The notes beneath the pieces were generated by a model that was not told where the DNA came from, did not search any database, and worked only from the letters and a program-made list of their open reading frames with translations. This document shows positions 20,750 through 31,392 of a stretch of DNA of 64,000 nt, piece after piece; positions within the stretch are counted from its first letter, which is position 1; each line of letters begins with the position of its first letter. Source of the stretch: Macrocybe gigantea. Lineage: Eukaryota > Basidiomycota > Agaricomycetes > Agaricales > Callistosporiaceae. The translations under genes and the position numbers were made by a program. The DNA is taken from contig SJRY01000225.1 in assembly GCA_011319805.1 (NCBI GenBank), forward strand, positions 62,001 through 126,000. Reading direction: 5' to 3'.

Positions 20750-22003
20750 GTGATCCCTCGGAATCGGCGTATGAACATCATCGCCCAAGCCCATGATGAC
20801 CTCGGTCACAAGGGCATCTACCCAACACGTACCTTGGTTTGTGAGTGCTTTTGGTGGCCTCACATGCTGGCCGATATCTCTTGGTTTTGCAGGACTTGTC
20901 ACATCTGTCAGCAACGACAGTCCCAACAGGTTCTCATCCCGCCAGTCGTGGCCATTCCTGTGCCTCTTTTCGGAAAATTCTATGCCGATACCATGAAGAT
21001 GCCAAAGTCCAATGGCTATCAGTACATCGTGCAAGGTCATTGCTCCCTCACACATTATTCTGAATTTCGAGCCCTCTGGAAAGAAAACGGTCCCGCAATC
21101 AGTGAATGGCTGTTCCAGGATGTATTATGTCGATGGGGTGGTGTTCGCAAAATTGTCACGGATAACGGTGGTCCCTTCGTGGCAGGTCTTGACTACCTCG
21201 GGAAATGCTACGGCATCTACCACATCCGAATCTTGACATACAATTCCCACGCCAATGGGATAGCTGAGCGGCTGCATTATGATGTTCGTCAATCACTGAT
21301 AAAGGCAGCAGATGGTGTCGAAAGCAAGTGGTCACAATACATCCATTCAGTCTTCTATGCCGAAAGAGTCACCGCCCGCCGTCGAATGGGTTGTTCACCT
21401 TATTTTGCAGTAACTGGCACCCATCCCATTCTCCCGTTCAATATCATGGAAGCAACCTACCTGCAGCCTCCTCCCGAATCCTTACTATCATCCACAGATC
21501 TTATCGCTCGTCGAGCTGTCGCCTTACAAAAACGGACTGAACAGCTACAAGCCCTTCATGCCGACGTATATGATACCCATAGAAAAGCTGCCAAACGTTT
21601 TGAAAAGAAGCACTATCACACCATTCGTGATTTCAATTTCAAACGCGGTGCCCTAGTCCTCATCCGAAACACTTGTGTGGAGAAGAGTCTCGATCGCAAA
21701 ATGCGACTTCGGTATCTCGGACCACTTATCATTGTCTCCTGGAATTTCGGAGGTGCTTACATCATTGCCGAACTCGATGGCACAGTCCTGGATCACCCCA
21801 TAGCAGCATTTCGAGTCATCCCGTACTTCGCTCGCCGTGAAATCACCATTCCCGAAACACTTCTCGATATCGACGCTGACCGGCTTCATGAAATGCAAGT
21901 CTCAAACGATCAAGGCAATGAAATCCCGGACGATTTCGATGTACCTACCGATAGCGATCCCGAAGTTGATTCCGATGTTGAAATACTTTCGGCACCACAT
22001 TAG
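20750..22003 (+). CDS. Integrase of the 11.7-kb gypsy
   Basis: A 417-codon open frame holds the zinc finger (HDDLGHKG..CRTCHICQQRQ) and a catalytic core with Asp in FYADTMKM, Asp in VTDNGGPF and Glu in the HANGIAERLH segment, then a C-terminal domain with LVLIRNT. No chromodomain is seen. A stop at 20716-20721 (TGG to TGA likely) separates it from the upstream pol frame, so it is a domain of a broken Pol rather than a free gene. Confidence 0.75.
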   Translation: MIPRNRRMNIIAQAHDDLGHKGIYPTRTLVCECFWWPHMLADISWFCRTCHICQQRQSQQVLIPPVVAIPVPLFGKFYADTMKMPKSNGYQYIVQGHCSLTHYSEFRALWKENGPAISEWLFQDVLCRWGGVRKIVTDNGGPFVAGLDYLGKCYGIYHIRILTYNSHANGIAERLHYDVRQSLIKAADGVESKWSQYIHSVFYAERVTARRRMGCSPYFAVTGTHPILPFNIMEATYLQPPPESLLSSTDLIARRAVALQKRTEQLQALHADVYDTHRKAAKRFEKKHYHTIRDFNFKRGALVLIRNTCVEKSLDRKMRLRYLGPLIIVSWNFGGAYIIAELDGTVLDHPIAAFRVIPYFARREITIPETLLDIDADRLHEMQVSNDQGNEIPDDFDVPTDSDPEVDSDVEILSAPH

Positions 22004-22974
22004 CTTAGCTCACTCTCATTAAGTCCAACTCTTTTCGCGTTCATTCACTATCCATTTTCTTTGTTATTTGACACTCTCACTTACCATTATCTATTTTCAC
22101 GATCCTTTTCGAGTCCAGTTTCATGTCCATCAGAAACAAGAAAATACCGGATTCAAAAACAATTATTACAAATTTTATAGTTCGGACGGGATTCCACCGA
22201 ACTCATCTTCCTCTTCATCTGTCTCACCCTCACTCTCATCTGACGACTCATTTTCTTTCTGGTCATCGCCTTCTTCACCGCTCTCCTCCGACGTCTCTTC
22301 TCCAGACTCCAATCCTGATGATGCTCCCGAGCTTTCCGACGAATCGACCCCAGTATCGATCAATGGTGGTATCGAAACCGTGAGCTCCCGAACCGTTGGC
22401 ATCTCGACCGATGTCCCTATGCCTCTCGAAACCATTGACTCTCGACGCTGCGCAAGTAGCCAGTGGACTTCGGTTTCGACTGCCCTCAGAACGTTCTGTG
22501 CCATGAATTGATGGACTTGAGTTAAGAGCCGATGCTGTTGTAACTCTGTTGCCCAACGAACATGTTGAAGGACGTTGCCGCCAAGCTCCAGGTATTCCTC
22601 CCGACGATCGGCACGTTCGCGCATAGTACGAGCGGCCGTTTCAAGAGTATCTGCGAGATCGTACATGTGTCGGAAATCCTCGTTCATACTCCGGAAGGAG
22701 TTCCCTAGAAATTCGAAGGCCTTGATATCGTACGGGAGTACGAAATTATAAATGTCCTCATAATCCTGATTATCGAACCGGAGGGTGTCTCGCAACTGAA
22801 CATTGCTATCCCAAACACGATCGGCAGCAAGGCGCGTCGCGGTCTCGGCAATGTCTTCAAAGCCATCAGGCACGTTTGGGGCTTCGACAGCATCCCTCCA
22901 GAAATCCCGATCTTCGAAATCGTCCGTGGCAGGCAGTGTTCCCGTTTCGAACCATTGACGTGGCCCGGGAAGTC

Positions 22975-23030
22975 CTGCTCACGAAAATAATGAAGCAATT
23001 CAAAAAAAAAAAAAAAAAATATAGACTTAC
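22975..23030 (-). other. Intron with poly-T tract in the antisense gene
   Basis: The donor GTAAGT is at 23030 and the acceptor CAG ends at 22975. A run of 17-18 T lies on the coding strand. Splicing joins the cysteine-cluster exon to the C-terminal exon in phase 1. Confidence 0.7.
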
Positions 23031-23960
23031 GATCGCGAAAGCCCAGACCATAGCACGAGTCCATTGGTGGCACCGGTATCAGAGGAGGCATAGGCGCAAT
23101 AATTGGTTCCGGACGATACGGGATGTCCTCCGAAGGTGCATGCATTTCGATATCCTCGAGATGGGACGGCGGCTCCTGCAAAGTCTCTGAAATCGATTCC
23201 TCGGCCTCAGTATCATAAGCTCGCATCTTGCCCTTTCCCTTTGGATCGCGACGCGGCCTTGGCTCGGCATCCTCATCCCTAGGCTTTGAATGGACGGTCT
23301 TTCGAGACCGTAACCTTGTTCGCATGACCCCGTCACCAGAGTCAGTTTTAATCCGTGAAGTAGTTTTAGCTGATTTCGCAGCACGTGGCCTTTTGAACGA
23401 GCAGCCGAGCTGTTTTTCGACGCAGCGTCGACAAGGGCCCGGCTCGGAATCGATCTTCTCGCAGACTTCGAGGTCGGCCTTCTTACACCATTCGCACTAA
23501 ACCGCGGTAGGACTCAGAAACAGTCCGGCGGCAAAGAGACACAATCACTCACCCGCTCATCACCCGTAACCTCCTTGAAATCGAGTTTCAGGTGGCGCTC
23601 CCAATATCGCTGCTGCGCGAGCTTGTTCTTCTCCTGGCGAGCCACTTTCTTTTCATCCTCGTCAGCACGCCGTCGTTTCGCTCCCGAATCTGCACCACCA
23701 GCTGCAGAATCCGACACCCCATGCTTTCGAGAAGGTCCCGCAGTTGGGACATGCATAGTCGGCATCGCGTTCGGCGGCACCAGGGACTATCTGCGAGCAC
23801 CATTCCACCAAGCGAAGAACCTTCAAAATCAGCAATCCAGTGTAGTGGAGACGAAATAGCCTGACTCACCAGATCCCGGGCTTTCGTACAGGCCCCCAAC
23901 CTCATTCCAACGATCCTCGTCCAGGCGGCCGACCCACTCGTTGTATCACGAAACCCAATC

Positions 23961-24280
23961 TGTTACAGACGCCGCCCAAAGGACTATTCATTTTCTTATC
24001 TTATCTTTCCCACATCCCTTATCTCCCCCATCATGCTGCGCAGCGCGCAGCCATCGAGTCATCCCACTTCCCTAGTCATCCTGAGTCATCTCTTTCCAGT
24101 CTTACTCATCCGCAGTCCACAGCATTGCGCAGCCCATGGTCCGTGCTCGAGTACTGTAATGTATATAAGGACTCCCAGATGTACCAGTAGCGCTAGGCTT
24201 AATATTCCTTTTGCCATCATCTCAAGACCACTCTCGCACTTAGTCTGCCCGAGTCCTTCTGAGATTCGTCTAGCCTAACA
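23961..24280 (+). repeat. Solo LTR of the copy A/B gypsy family
   Basis: This 320-bp LTR (TGTTACAG..CCTAACA) is flanked by a perfect 5-bp duplication, CAATC at 23956-23960 and 24281-24285. It lies in exon 2 of the antisense gene. The AGGCTTAATAT start of R is conserved. It is more diverged than the LTRs of copy B. Confidence 0.95.
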
Positions 24281-24613
24281 CAATCCTGAAAGACGTCTTC
24301 GGGAACGTCTTGACCCTCCTTTGCCCACTCATCCTAATGTCAATACGGATAAAGATATCGCCTCACTCACTCCCTGTTGGACTTACAAAACGTTTCGAGA
24401 CCACAGCACTAAAGGCCTTGATGGCCTCAACGCTTGTGTTCAGTCCGGGGACGGCCTCGAAGAGCCCTTCAAGCTCGGCAATAGAAGTTTCAGTCTTGAC
24501 GATTTCAGCGGACATGTCGTGCACAAGACGGTTTCGAGAAGCAATGCGATTTGGCGAGAGCTGAGATTTCGACGAGTTGACAAGAAAGGTGTTCGTACCC
24601 ATCCCACCCTCCC

Positions 24614-24621
24614 TTTTATAC
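24614..24621 (-). promoter_or_regulatory. TATA box of the antisense gene
   Basis: TATAAAAG on the minus strand lies about 100 nt before the proposed ATG at 24515 and about 160 nt inside the 3' LTR boundary. It would give a short 5'UTR and independent antisense transcription. Confidence 0.5.
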
Positions 24622-24778
24622 AGGCGAAATCTGTAAACAATGGGAACACCCGAAATGCCTCGCGACTTCATCATGGCAGATCACCTCGCGAAACCCACGT
24701 TACCCGAATAATGACCAAGGTCACCGTTCAATGGGAATGCCGACTAAGGACAGTCGACCGCTAAGTGGGGAGGACAGA

Positions 24779-25910
24779 TGATGAGCGCTCCACGCCGCTG
24801 AGCGCTGATAAGTCCTAATTTGGTAATCCCGCCCCTGCATTCGAAATCATACCACTACTCGGCCCCCTCAGCATGATACCGCAGCCCAGCCACTGACTTC
24901 TCGTTCAAGTACTCGGAATGTCGACAACTCCGTGAGGCTTCCATTCCAGGTCCCAGACACTTCGCCAAACACATCGCACCCATACATTCCGGACCTTCTG
25001 CACTTCCTATACCGCCCAATCCGGTCAGGCAGTCTTATTCCTATATGCCTCCCCCGATTCCCAGATTCCGATATGGCAAGACTACTACCATTTTCGATAC
25101 CGCACCACCTCACGCCTTCCCGCATTCCCGACACTGCCTTGCCGCAGTATATTCGAAACAAGGGATTTCGAGCGCGCTACCGTTTCATCCACTCTCATTT
25201 CGAAATTCATGACTCATATTTCACTGATACATTCTACATTCCTTAGATTATTTTCACGTTCCATTCTACAATGCGTGGCACCGGTTTCAGGATGTTCTTT
25301 TACCTACTGTTTCACCTTTTATGTTCAGATTTCGAACGGACTTACATCTCCCCGACATTTCAGCCACTAAACAACCCTTTCGAAATCATACGATACGTTC
25401 TCTCATTCGGTTTCGACTTCACCGGTTATTCCGATACTCGAAATCTTCTCATCTATAAAAACCCATGTACTTGACATTTGTAAGAACATAGAAAAAGTTA
25501 CCGTCTCAATCCTTCAGCAGTCTCGCAGTCTATGACTCGTGTGGAGTCCTTGTGTTATCTGATCTCAAAGTGTCGCGCTCGCATGGAGCCACAGCACTCA
25601 GTCTCGAAATCAGTGTCCCTGGCTTCACGTGGAAGCCAACTATCGTCGAAACCCTTCCGAAACCCTCGCCGAAGCCTCCGATATCGCGCGGGAATTCAGC
25701 TAAGTCTAGCCGCCTTGTTTCGAAAACCCTGAAATCTGCTCGAAACCATCCATATTCACTTCATTCCATTCCCCCCCCTTTTCATGCTACAGTCCCTCGG
25801 GTTACTCTGTGACTTGAACAGCTCATAGTTTATACAGCCTCGGATAGGGACTGATGCTTCCTTCATTCCACCTTGTTGGTTTGCAGGTTAGTGCTTCCCG
25901 ATAGTTATCA
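24779..25910 (+). repeat. 3' LTR of the 11.7-kb gypsy element
   Basis: The LTR is 1132 bp, from TGATGAGC to GTTATCA, preceded by a purine-rich tract (GTGGGGAGGACAGA) and followed by CCGG (25911-25914). It matches 14184-15306 and 2750-3875. Confidence 0.93.
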
Positions 25911-26556
25911 CCGGCTGACGAATTTCAGAGACCAGTCTGCCCTCACGATACACATGTGAAGCGGCAACAGACTGCTTGAAGGGCACTTCCGCTTTTGTGG
26001 GCACGGAGCCATCACTACTCACATAAGAGCAATCATGTTGGATCGAACACTGAGCAAGTGTCTGATCCAGCGATGCATGATAAGCTTTTACTGAGTCCTC
26101 GTCTCGGCCAAGTAGCTTATGGATCTCAAAGTGACTGCCAAACTCATTGATAAGCCACCTGCCCGGGTTATTTGCATCAGCAAAATAATCCGTGGTTAAA
26201 AAGAGTGGTGGTTTCAGATCTACCAGATCCTTGAGAGGGGACTTGAGCGCAGACCGCTGCCTGTCCGATAGAGCAGCGAGATTTCTCACTTTAAATGGGT
26301 CGCCCCCAGCTGAGGCGGGCGTACTGATTAATCTGAGAGCATGTCTTAGATTGGAATTGGCGAGGCGGGCAGAGGACCCGACTTTCAACCTTTTGATGAA
26401 CCCGCCGATAGGTTCGACACAGGCCATCATCTCAGCCGCACCCTCGGGAGTGGTGCGGAACTGTCCATTAATCCAGATGCAAGCTTTACGCTGCATCTGG
26501 CATAGTTGTTTCAACAGTGCGATGTTACGCATGCCATTGAAGTTCCATAATAAACA
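25911..26556 (-). mobile_element. LINE fragment joined to R2 head
   Basis: On the minus strand 25911-26532 encodes the RT/RNase H junction (WINGQFRTTPEGAAE, DYFADANNPGR, LGRDEDSVKAYHASL). It joins 14183 across the gypsy insertion. At 26556/26557 LINE sequence stops and the R2 retroposon body begins with no poly-A between them. Confidence 0.88.
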
Positions 26557-27495
26557 CGAAGTTTAGCCCCCCCTTGCGGGGGAGGCTGCTAGCCCAGGCC
26601 CAGTCCTATGATCAGACCGTTTAGCCTAGGAGCTTCGCACTCCAGCTTCAACTTAAGCAGTTACCTGGTTGTATTAGTCCAGGATCCACCGACAGAGGAG
26701 TTAGGTCTCTCGAGCCAAGGACTGGAGACTGTCCAGCCTTGCTACGGCCCAGCGGTGTCCGGGCGCTACCCACGTGCCTGCCTTCCCGTCCCCCAGCAGA
26801 TGGTTCGCTGATGCCCTTAGGCGTGGATCCCCATCTGTCCAAGGTCTCTGTCTTGCCACGTGCCTCCCAGACTGGCATCCAATATCACAGCAAGGTCCAT
26901 GGTCCTCCCATGACAGGTTCCCACAGGGGAAGCCCTTACTGAACGGGTCTGGATCTGCTTCTGCCTTTGGCATACTGCACATGACTAACCATCTCGTGAT
27001 CATTGCCAATGGCTCCCACTTAGACCGGGTACCCTGTTGGCTCAAACGCCATCGGGTGGTTATCAGGTCCTTCCCGGTATAGTCCCTTATCCTTTCAGCC
27101 CCTATCTTTTAAGATCAGAGATCACGTGTGGTCTGCCAGATTAAGGCATTGTCCGGCACTTACATCCCAAGGCCATCCATGCCAAGGAAAACCCAGTCAC
27201 ATGAGTTAGGGTCATGTGACACTTGACCTATATTATAGAGTAAGTCACATGTGTGATGCATAATCCAGCTTATGTCACGTGCCAGTTGCTTAGTCACATG
27301 ACCAAGTCACCTCCCTCATGGGAACAACTGTCACAGGGTTGGGATATTTCCTGCCCGCATCACGTGGAACCAGCTCCGGACACTTCCGGATGCAAACCTG
27401 AAGATGCCACCTCCAGGACTAGAACCCGTGGCTTCGTGGCTTGCCACAGCCACAGGACTACCTGACTTGCGTTTACCGCTATGCCAACCAGCCCC
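26557..27495 (-). mobile_element. R2 tRNA-headed retroposon, copy a (0.94-kb form)
   Basis: Read on the minus strand it starts GGGGCTGG with A-box TGGCATAGCGG and B-box GGTTCTAGTCC, has a non-coding body rich in GTCACATG-type motifs, and ends CTAAACTTCG fused to LINE sequence. No protein-coding frame is convincing. No TSD is visible, probably because of later rearrangement. Confidence 0.75.
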
Positions 27496-27753
27496 CCAAT
27501 CTGGGTGGGTAGGACCTCTAATTACTGCCTCGCCCTCAACATTGTGAGCAGACAGGGTGTGTCTTATGAGATTCCAAGCGGGTTCTTGGAAAAATAAGAT
27601 ATCATAATTCTCTCCGAGAGTGGAGAGGAGCATGTCCATATGTACATATTTTCTATTTACATTCTGAGAGAAAATATGAAGAGAAGAGATCAATGAACGT
27701 CCCCCTAGACCAGGGATCACAGCCGAAGCTGCGCTACCCGAGGAGATGCTCAT
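27496..27753 (-). CDS. LINE ORF2 N-terminus: AP-like endonuclease start
   Basis: The frame starts at 27753 (MSISSGSAA), with SQNVNRKYVHMDML and LFFQEPAWN, the latter carrying the Glu of the endonuclease active site. It is truncated by the R2 junction. The ATG overlaps the ORF1 stop as ATGA, suggesting coupled termination and restart. Confidence 0.75.
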
Positions 27754-29612
27754 GACGTGTTGGCCTCCGCATTACACTGCAGGAAGGCATTAGAACGATT
27801 GTTACCTGACTGTTTATGATCACATACCAGCTTGTAATGTTCTTTGATCCAATCTGGATCAAAGTGATTCTTCCAGAAGGGGCACTTCCGGTTGTTGGTG
27901 GAGTGGTCTTGGCCACAGCTAAGACACTTTGGAGCATGTGGGCAGGGTTGACCTGCCAGTGTGGCCTCACGGGGAGGGTTGGCCTTGGATCGAGCCTTGC
28001 AGCAAGACACCAGGGTGTGGTGGTGTTCCTTTCTATGAGATTCCCCACAGAGCAGGCAGTGAAGAGATTGCTGGTTGCACTTCAGAGCTGAGTGCCCTCA
28101 GCGCCAGCACCATTCGCAGAGAGGAACTCCTGGCAAAGAGAGGGTGGCCTTGAATTGGCAGCACCAATTCCTGACCATAACCATACAATTGTCCAGAGCC
28201 TTTATGTTCTGGCCAGTTGACGTGTCTTCGATGTTGAACCACATGGTTGCAGTATCAGAGTTTTTGGAGTTGCGCATGACACGCAGGACCCCAATGAGGG
28301 TGATGAGGTCCGAGAAAGAGGAGTCTCAGAGAATCTCATAAGCTTGCTGAGCAGTGATAATACTGCCATCGGCGTTGAAGTAAGGAACGTCGAGCAGTTT
28401 CAAATAGGAAATGCTTGTCAGAATAGCGAGCTCGACAGTAGATCCTGCCAGGGCACAGTGGAGAGCAGCCTCACACAAAATGCTGAGGTCTTTTGGAGAA
28501 GCCATCCTCATCATCAAGCAGGAGAACGAAGAGACGGAGTGATCCTGGATGGATTCACATCGAATCCAGGATTTACCAGCAGTTAATGCCCTATTAAGAG
28601 CATTAAGAAGAGCTTCAGTGGCAACAGAATCGTTGTCGCCCGGAAAGGAGTAACTGACCCAGACATTACGCCAGGACAGTCCATGTGAAGTGGACTTAGC
28701 CTTCTTCTTAGGCAGTCCAGATGGCTCCCTGGTTGCTTCTTTTTGCAAGGAGACAATCTTTTCAGTGGGGAGGTGGGGAAAAGTTTTTGCCAAGGCTACA
28801 ATAGCCTCGGTGGGAGTATTGGCCAGTTGGGCCAAGGCTTGTGCATAAGAGTGCTTGCTGAAAGAAGGGCGGGTGGCCCTATTGACTGGAGGTGGTAGTC
28901 CACGTCCAGGGGTCTGGGAACGAGATCGCGTGCAAGGGGGTGGAGGAGGGCGGTTCAGATTCTGAGCCGGTCTCGGAGGCAGGGTGCCCTGATTCGAATG
29001 AGAGTCCTCCAGTCACACAGTACCAGAGGGGGAGTGGTGAGTGATGGGATCAGCAAAATGAGTGGACTTCCCGTATGAAGGAAGGTGCGTGCTCACAATT
29101 TCCTGCAAGCGCGCTCTGAGATGCTATTGAGGTCCCTCGAGTATAGGTGGAGAACATGTTGACATCACCAGTAGTAGCAACAAGCGCTGCAATGCCCTCA
29201 GCGATGGCATACTGATAGCCTGCTGGGATGGAGACAGAAGCTTTGCCGACTTTGAGGATCCAGTCCTTAAGGGCGGCAAGAGATTCAGTGGCGGCCTTTG
29301 CTTCACTATGAAGGAACCGATGCTCTTCAGAAAAGATTGCAATACCAATGGAATTGTTATTATAAGCTGCCTCAGTAGACAGCATCGACGGGGAGGGGGG
29401 CACAGTGGGTTCGGCAGACCCACCTTTGTTGGAAGGGACAGTGTCGTCGGTATCTATAAAACTGTCACCGCTTTGAAAAAGAAGGCTCTTGTCCCCAGAA
29501 TGAGCTGGGGGCAGAGCAGAGGATCGAGAGGGACCTGAGGGGGTCCAGCCAGGGTGGGGATTCAGCAGTGGGGACCACCGCCACTGATAATGTTGAGCGA
29601 ATCGTCGCTCAT
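27750..29612 (-). pseudogene. LINE ORF1, RNA-binding protein (frameshifted)
   Basis: ORF1 begins MSDDSLN at 29612, has a Pro/Ser-rich segment, a predicted helical middle (EAKAATESLAALKDW), a central conserved part (28835-28326) and C-terminal zinc knuckles. The cysteines are in CPHAPKCLSCGQDH and RKCPFWK, ending at 27750. Several stops and frameshifts break it. ORF1 of Tad-like LINEs binds RNA with CCHC knuckles. Confidence 0.75.
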
Positions 29613-29817
29613 CGAAAAACTCTAATAAATCGGTGGATCTTCAGCTGATTTTCACGAATTCAAAAACAAGAAGTGCTCAAGGATAAAGATATCTGGATCT
29701 GCAACCTGATCAGAGATCGTCCCCAAGTGTTGTCACTGTAGAACGAGGAGTGCAGTTTGTGAGAGTTGTTTACAGTTGTTTATAAGTGGGGGTTGTGGAA
29801 AGAGAAGCCATACTGCA

Positions 29818-30321
29818 GTGACTAACTCCTACTTCAGGCAGCTCACATAGTACCAGGTACCCTGTTGGCTCAAATGCTATTGGGTGGTTATCAGCTCAAT
29901 TCCTGGTATGGTCCCTTATCCTTTCGGCCCCTACGCTTTGAAATCAGGGATCACATGTGGTCTGCTGGATTAAGGCATTGTCCAGCACTTACATCCCAAG
30001 GCCATCCACGCCAAGGAAAATCCAGTCACATGAGTTAGGGTCATGTGACACTTGACCTATATTATGGAGTAAGTCACATGTGTGATGCATAATCCAGCTT
30101 ATGTCACGTGCCAGTTGCTTAGTCACATGACCAAGTCACCTCCCTCATGGGAACAACTGTCACAGGGTTGGGATATTTCCTGCCCACATCACATGGAACC
30201 AGCTCCGGACACTTCCGAATGCAAACCTGAAGATGCCACCTCCAGGACTAGAACCCGTGGCTTCGTGGATTGCCACATCCACAGGACTATCTGACTATGT
30301 TTACTGCTATACCAACCAGCC
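29818..30321 (-). mobile_element. R2 retroposon fragment, copy b
   Basis: This is the 5' half of the R2 unit on the minus strand, with the tRNA-like head at about 30321-30230. The body is cut at about 29818 where LINE 5'UTR begins. It lacks the 3' part and tail. Confidence 0.75.
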
Positions 30322-30504
30322 CTCTGGCACTGAGCTGTTAAAGATGCTAAATGCACCTTCTTTGATCAGTGAATCAAAGAAGTCACTGAGAAATCGCAAT
30401 GTCCCTGGAATCTAGCTGCATGAATAAAGCTATCTCCTTCTGGAGACAGCCTTGTAACTCTATCGAGTCACTTTGGAATGCACTCAATATGACACCTTTG
30501 TCTG
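30322..30504 (+). mobile_element. LINE ORF2 scrap (endonuclease-RT linker)
   Basis: The sequence matches 35455-35640 (LLKMLNAPSLISESKK-like segment) and the same region of the minus-strand copy near 48160. It is a short non-functional piece joined directly to a LINE 5'UTR. Confidence 0.65.
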
Positions 30505-30889
30505 CAATGCCTACTTGTCAACAAGTATAAACAATCCTCCTTATCGTTGTCTTCGTTCTACACCAGCATCAACTGGGCTGATCTTGTATCGAGTTGCACA
30601 CCTGAGTTCTAAACACTCTTGAGCACTTCTGTTTCTTATATCACGAAAATTGGCTGAAAATCAACCGATCTATTAGAGGTTTTCGATGAGCGATGACCTG
30701 CTCAATATTGTCGGCAGCAGCGGTCATGCACCGCTCAATCTGCACCCAGGACAGCCCTCTGCTGGCCCATCCCATTCCCCTGCTCCTGCTCCCCCTCCGG
30801 GGAATGTGAGCCTTCTCTTCCAAGGTGGCAATGGTCTCATGGATACCAACGACACTAACCTTTCTAATGCACACCCACCTCTTTCTGCA
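30505..30889 (+). mobile_element. LINE 5' end, first of two in tandem
   Basis: A 5'UTR (30505-30685) and the start of ORF1 (ATG 30686, MSDDLLNIVGSSGHAP) are followed, about 200 nt into ORF1, by a second LINE 5'UTR. Confidence 0.75.
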
Positions 30890-31392
30890 ATGCCTACTTG
30901 TAAATATCTATAAACAACACTCGCACATCACATCCATTGTTCTACAGCATCAACAGTTGGGCCGATCATTAATCAAATTGCATACCTGGATTCTATCATC
31001 CTTGAGAACCTCCTGTTTTTGAAATCGCGAAAATTGGCTGAAAATCACCCGATTTATCAGAGTTTTTCCATGAGCGACAACCCGCTCAATATCATTGGTA
31101 GCTGTGGCCCACCACCACTCAATCCGCACCCCAGATGGCTTACCACTGGTCCGTCCCACTCTTCCGCTCCACCTCCACCAGCCCGGGGGGTGAGAGCCTC
31201 CTTTTTCAAGGTGGTGACAGTCTCATGGACACCAATGACACCAACTCCTCTAATGCAGGTGGACCTACCGGACCCTCTGCTTCTCCCTCTCCATCCATTC
31301 TGTCCACTGAGGCAGCATACAATGACAATAGTATCAGCATCGCGATCTTCTCTGAAGGGGACCAGTTCCTTCATAGTGAAGCCAAGGCCGCA
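30890..31392 (+). mobile_element. LINE 5' end, second of two in tandem
   Basis: The 5'UTR runs to 31069 and ORF1 starts at 31070 (MSDNPLNIIG). It ends with GCCAAGGCCGCA (31381-31392), the left target duplication of the LINE inserted at 31393. ORF1 continues at 33037. Confidence 0.8.

Larger units (their letters stand above)
22175..24515 (-). pseudogene. Antisense intron-containing Zn-cluster-like gene inside the gypsy element
   Basis: Exons read on the minus strand: 24515-24387 (MSAEIVKTETSIAEL start), 24333 through the solo LTR to 23870, 23786-23553, 23496-23031 and 22974-22175. Introns of 53, 83, 56 and 56 nt have GTAAGT or GTGAGT donors and TAG or CAG acceptors; all junctions but that of the second intron keep phase. 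Exon 3 has a basic stretch (KRRRADEDEKKVARQ). Exon 4 starts with a cysteine cluster C-x2-C-x7-C-x9-C-x2-C-x6-C, close to Zn2Cys6. The C-terminus is acidic. It is probably a DNA-binding or chromatin-associated protein, function unknown. This copy is dead: solo LTR in exon 2 and TGA at 23948-23946. Confidence 0.65.
14184..25910 (+). mobile_element. 11.7-kb degenerate Ty3/gypsy element with antisense gene
   Basis: Both LTRs are present (1123 and 1132 bp). The element is flanked by CCGG at 14180-14183 and 25911-25914 inside LINE RNase H sequence, so the insertion is intact. The order is LTR, gag with a CCHC-like finger, protease, RT, RNase H and integrase on the plus strand, then an antisense intron-containing gene, then the LTR. 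The plus-strand genes are broken by many frameshifts and stops. A younger solo LTR (23961-24280) sits inside the antisense gene. Confidence 0.92.
27496..29817 (-). mobile_element. LINE 5' region: 5'UTR, ORF1, ORF2 start
   Basis: On the minus strand there is a 5'UTR (29817-29613), ORF1 (29612-27750) and the first codons of ORF2 (27753-27496), cut by R2 copy a. It shows the ORF1/ORF2 ATGA overlap clearly. The left neighbour is R2 sequence on both sides. Confidence 0.88.

Noticed and set aside
22068..22511. Ser-rich plus-strand gene after integrase
   Set aside because: It is the complement of the acidic C-terminal exon of the antisense gene. The Ser-rich composition is the shadow of Asp/Glu codons.
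26557..27495. Independent gene for a small repeated protein (frame 27253-27465)
   Set aside because: The frame lies within R2 and recurs in every copy with stops and changes in some; there is no sign of coding constraint.
31019..31392. N-terminal part of a 535-codon protein ending in RNase H
   Set aside because: The first part reads ORF1 DNA in a frame that other ORF1 copies do not use. The long frame is an accident of the LINE insertion at 31393.
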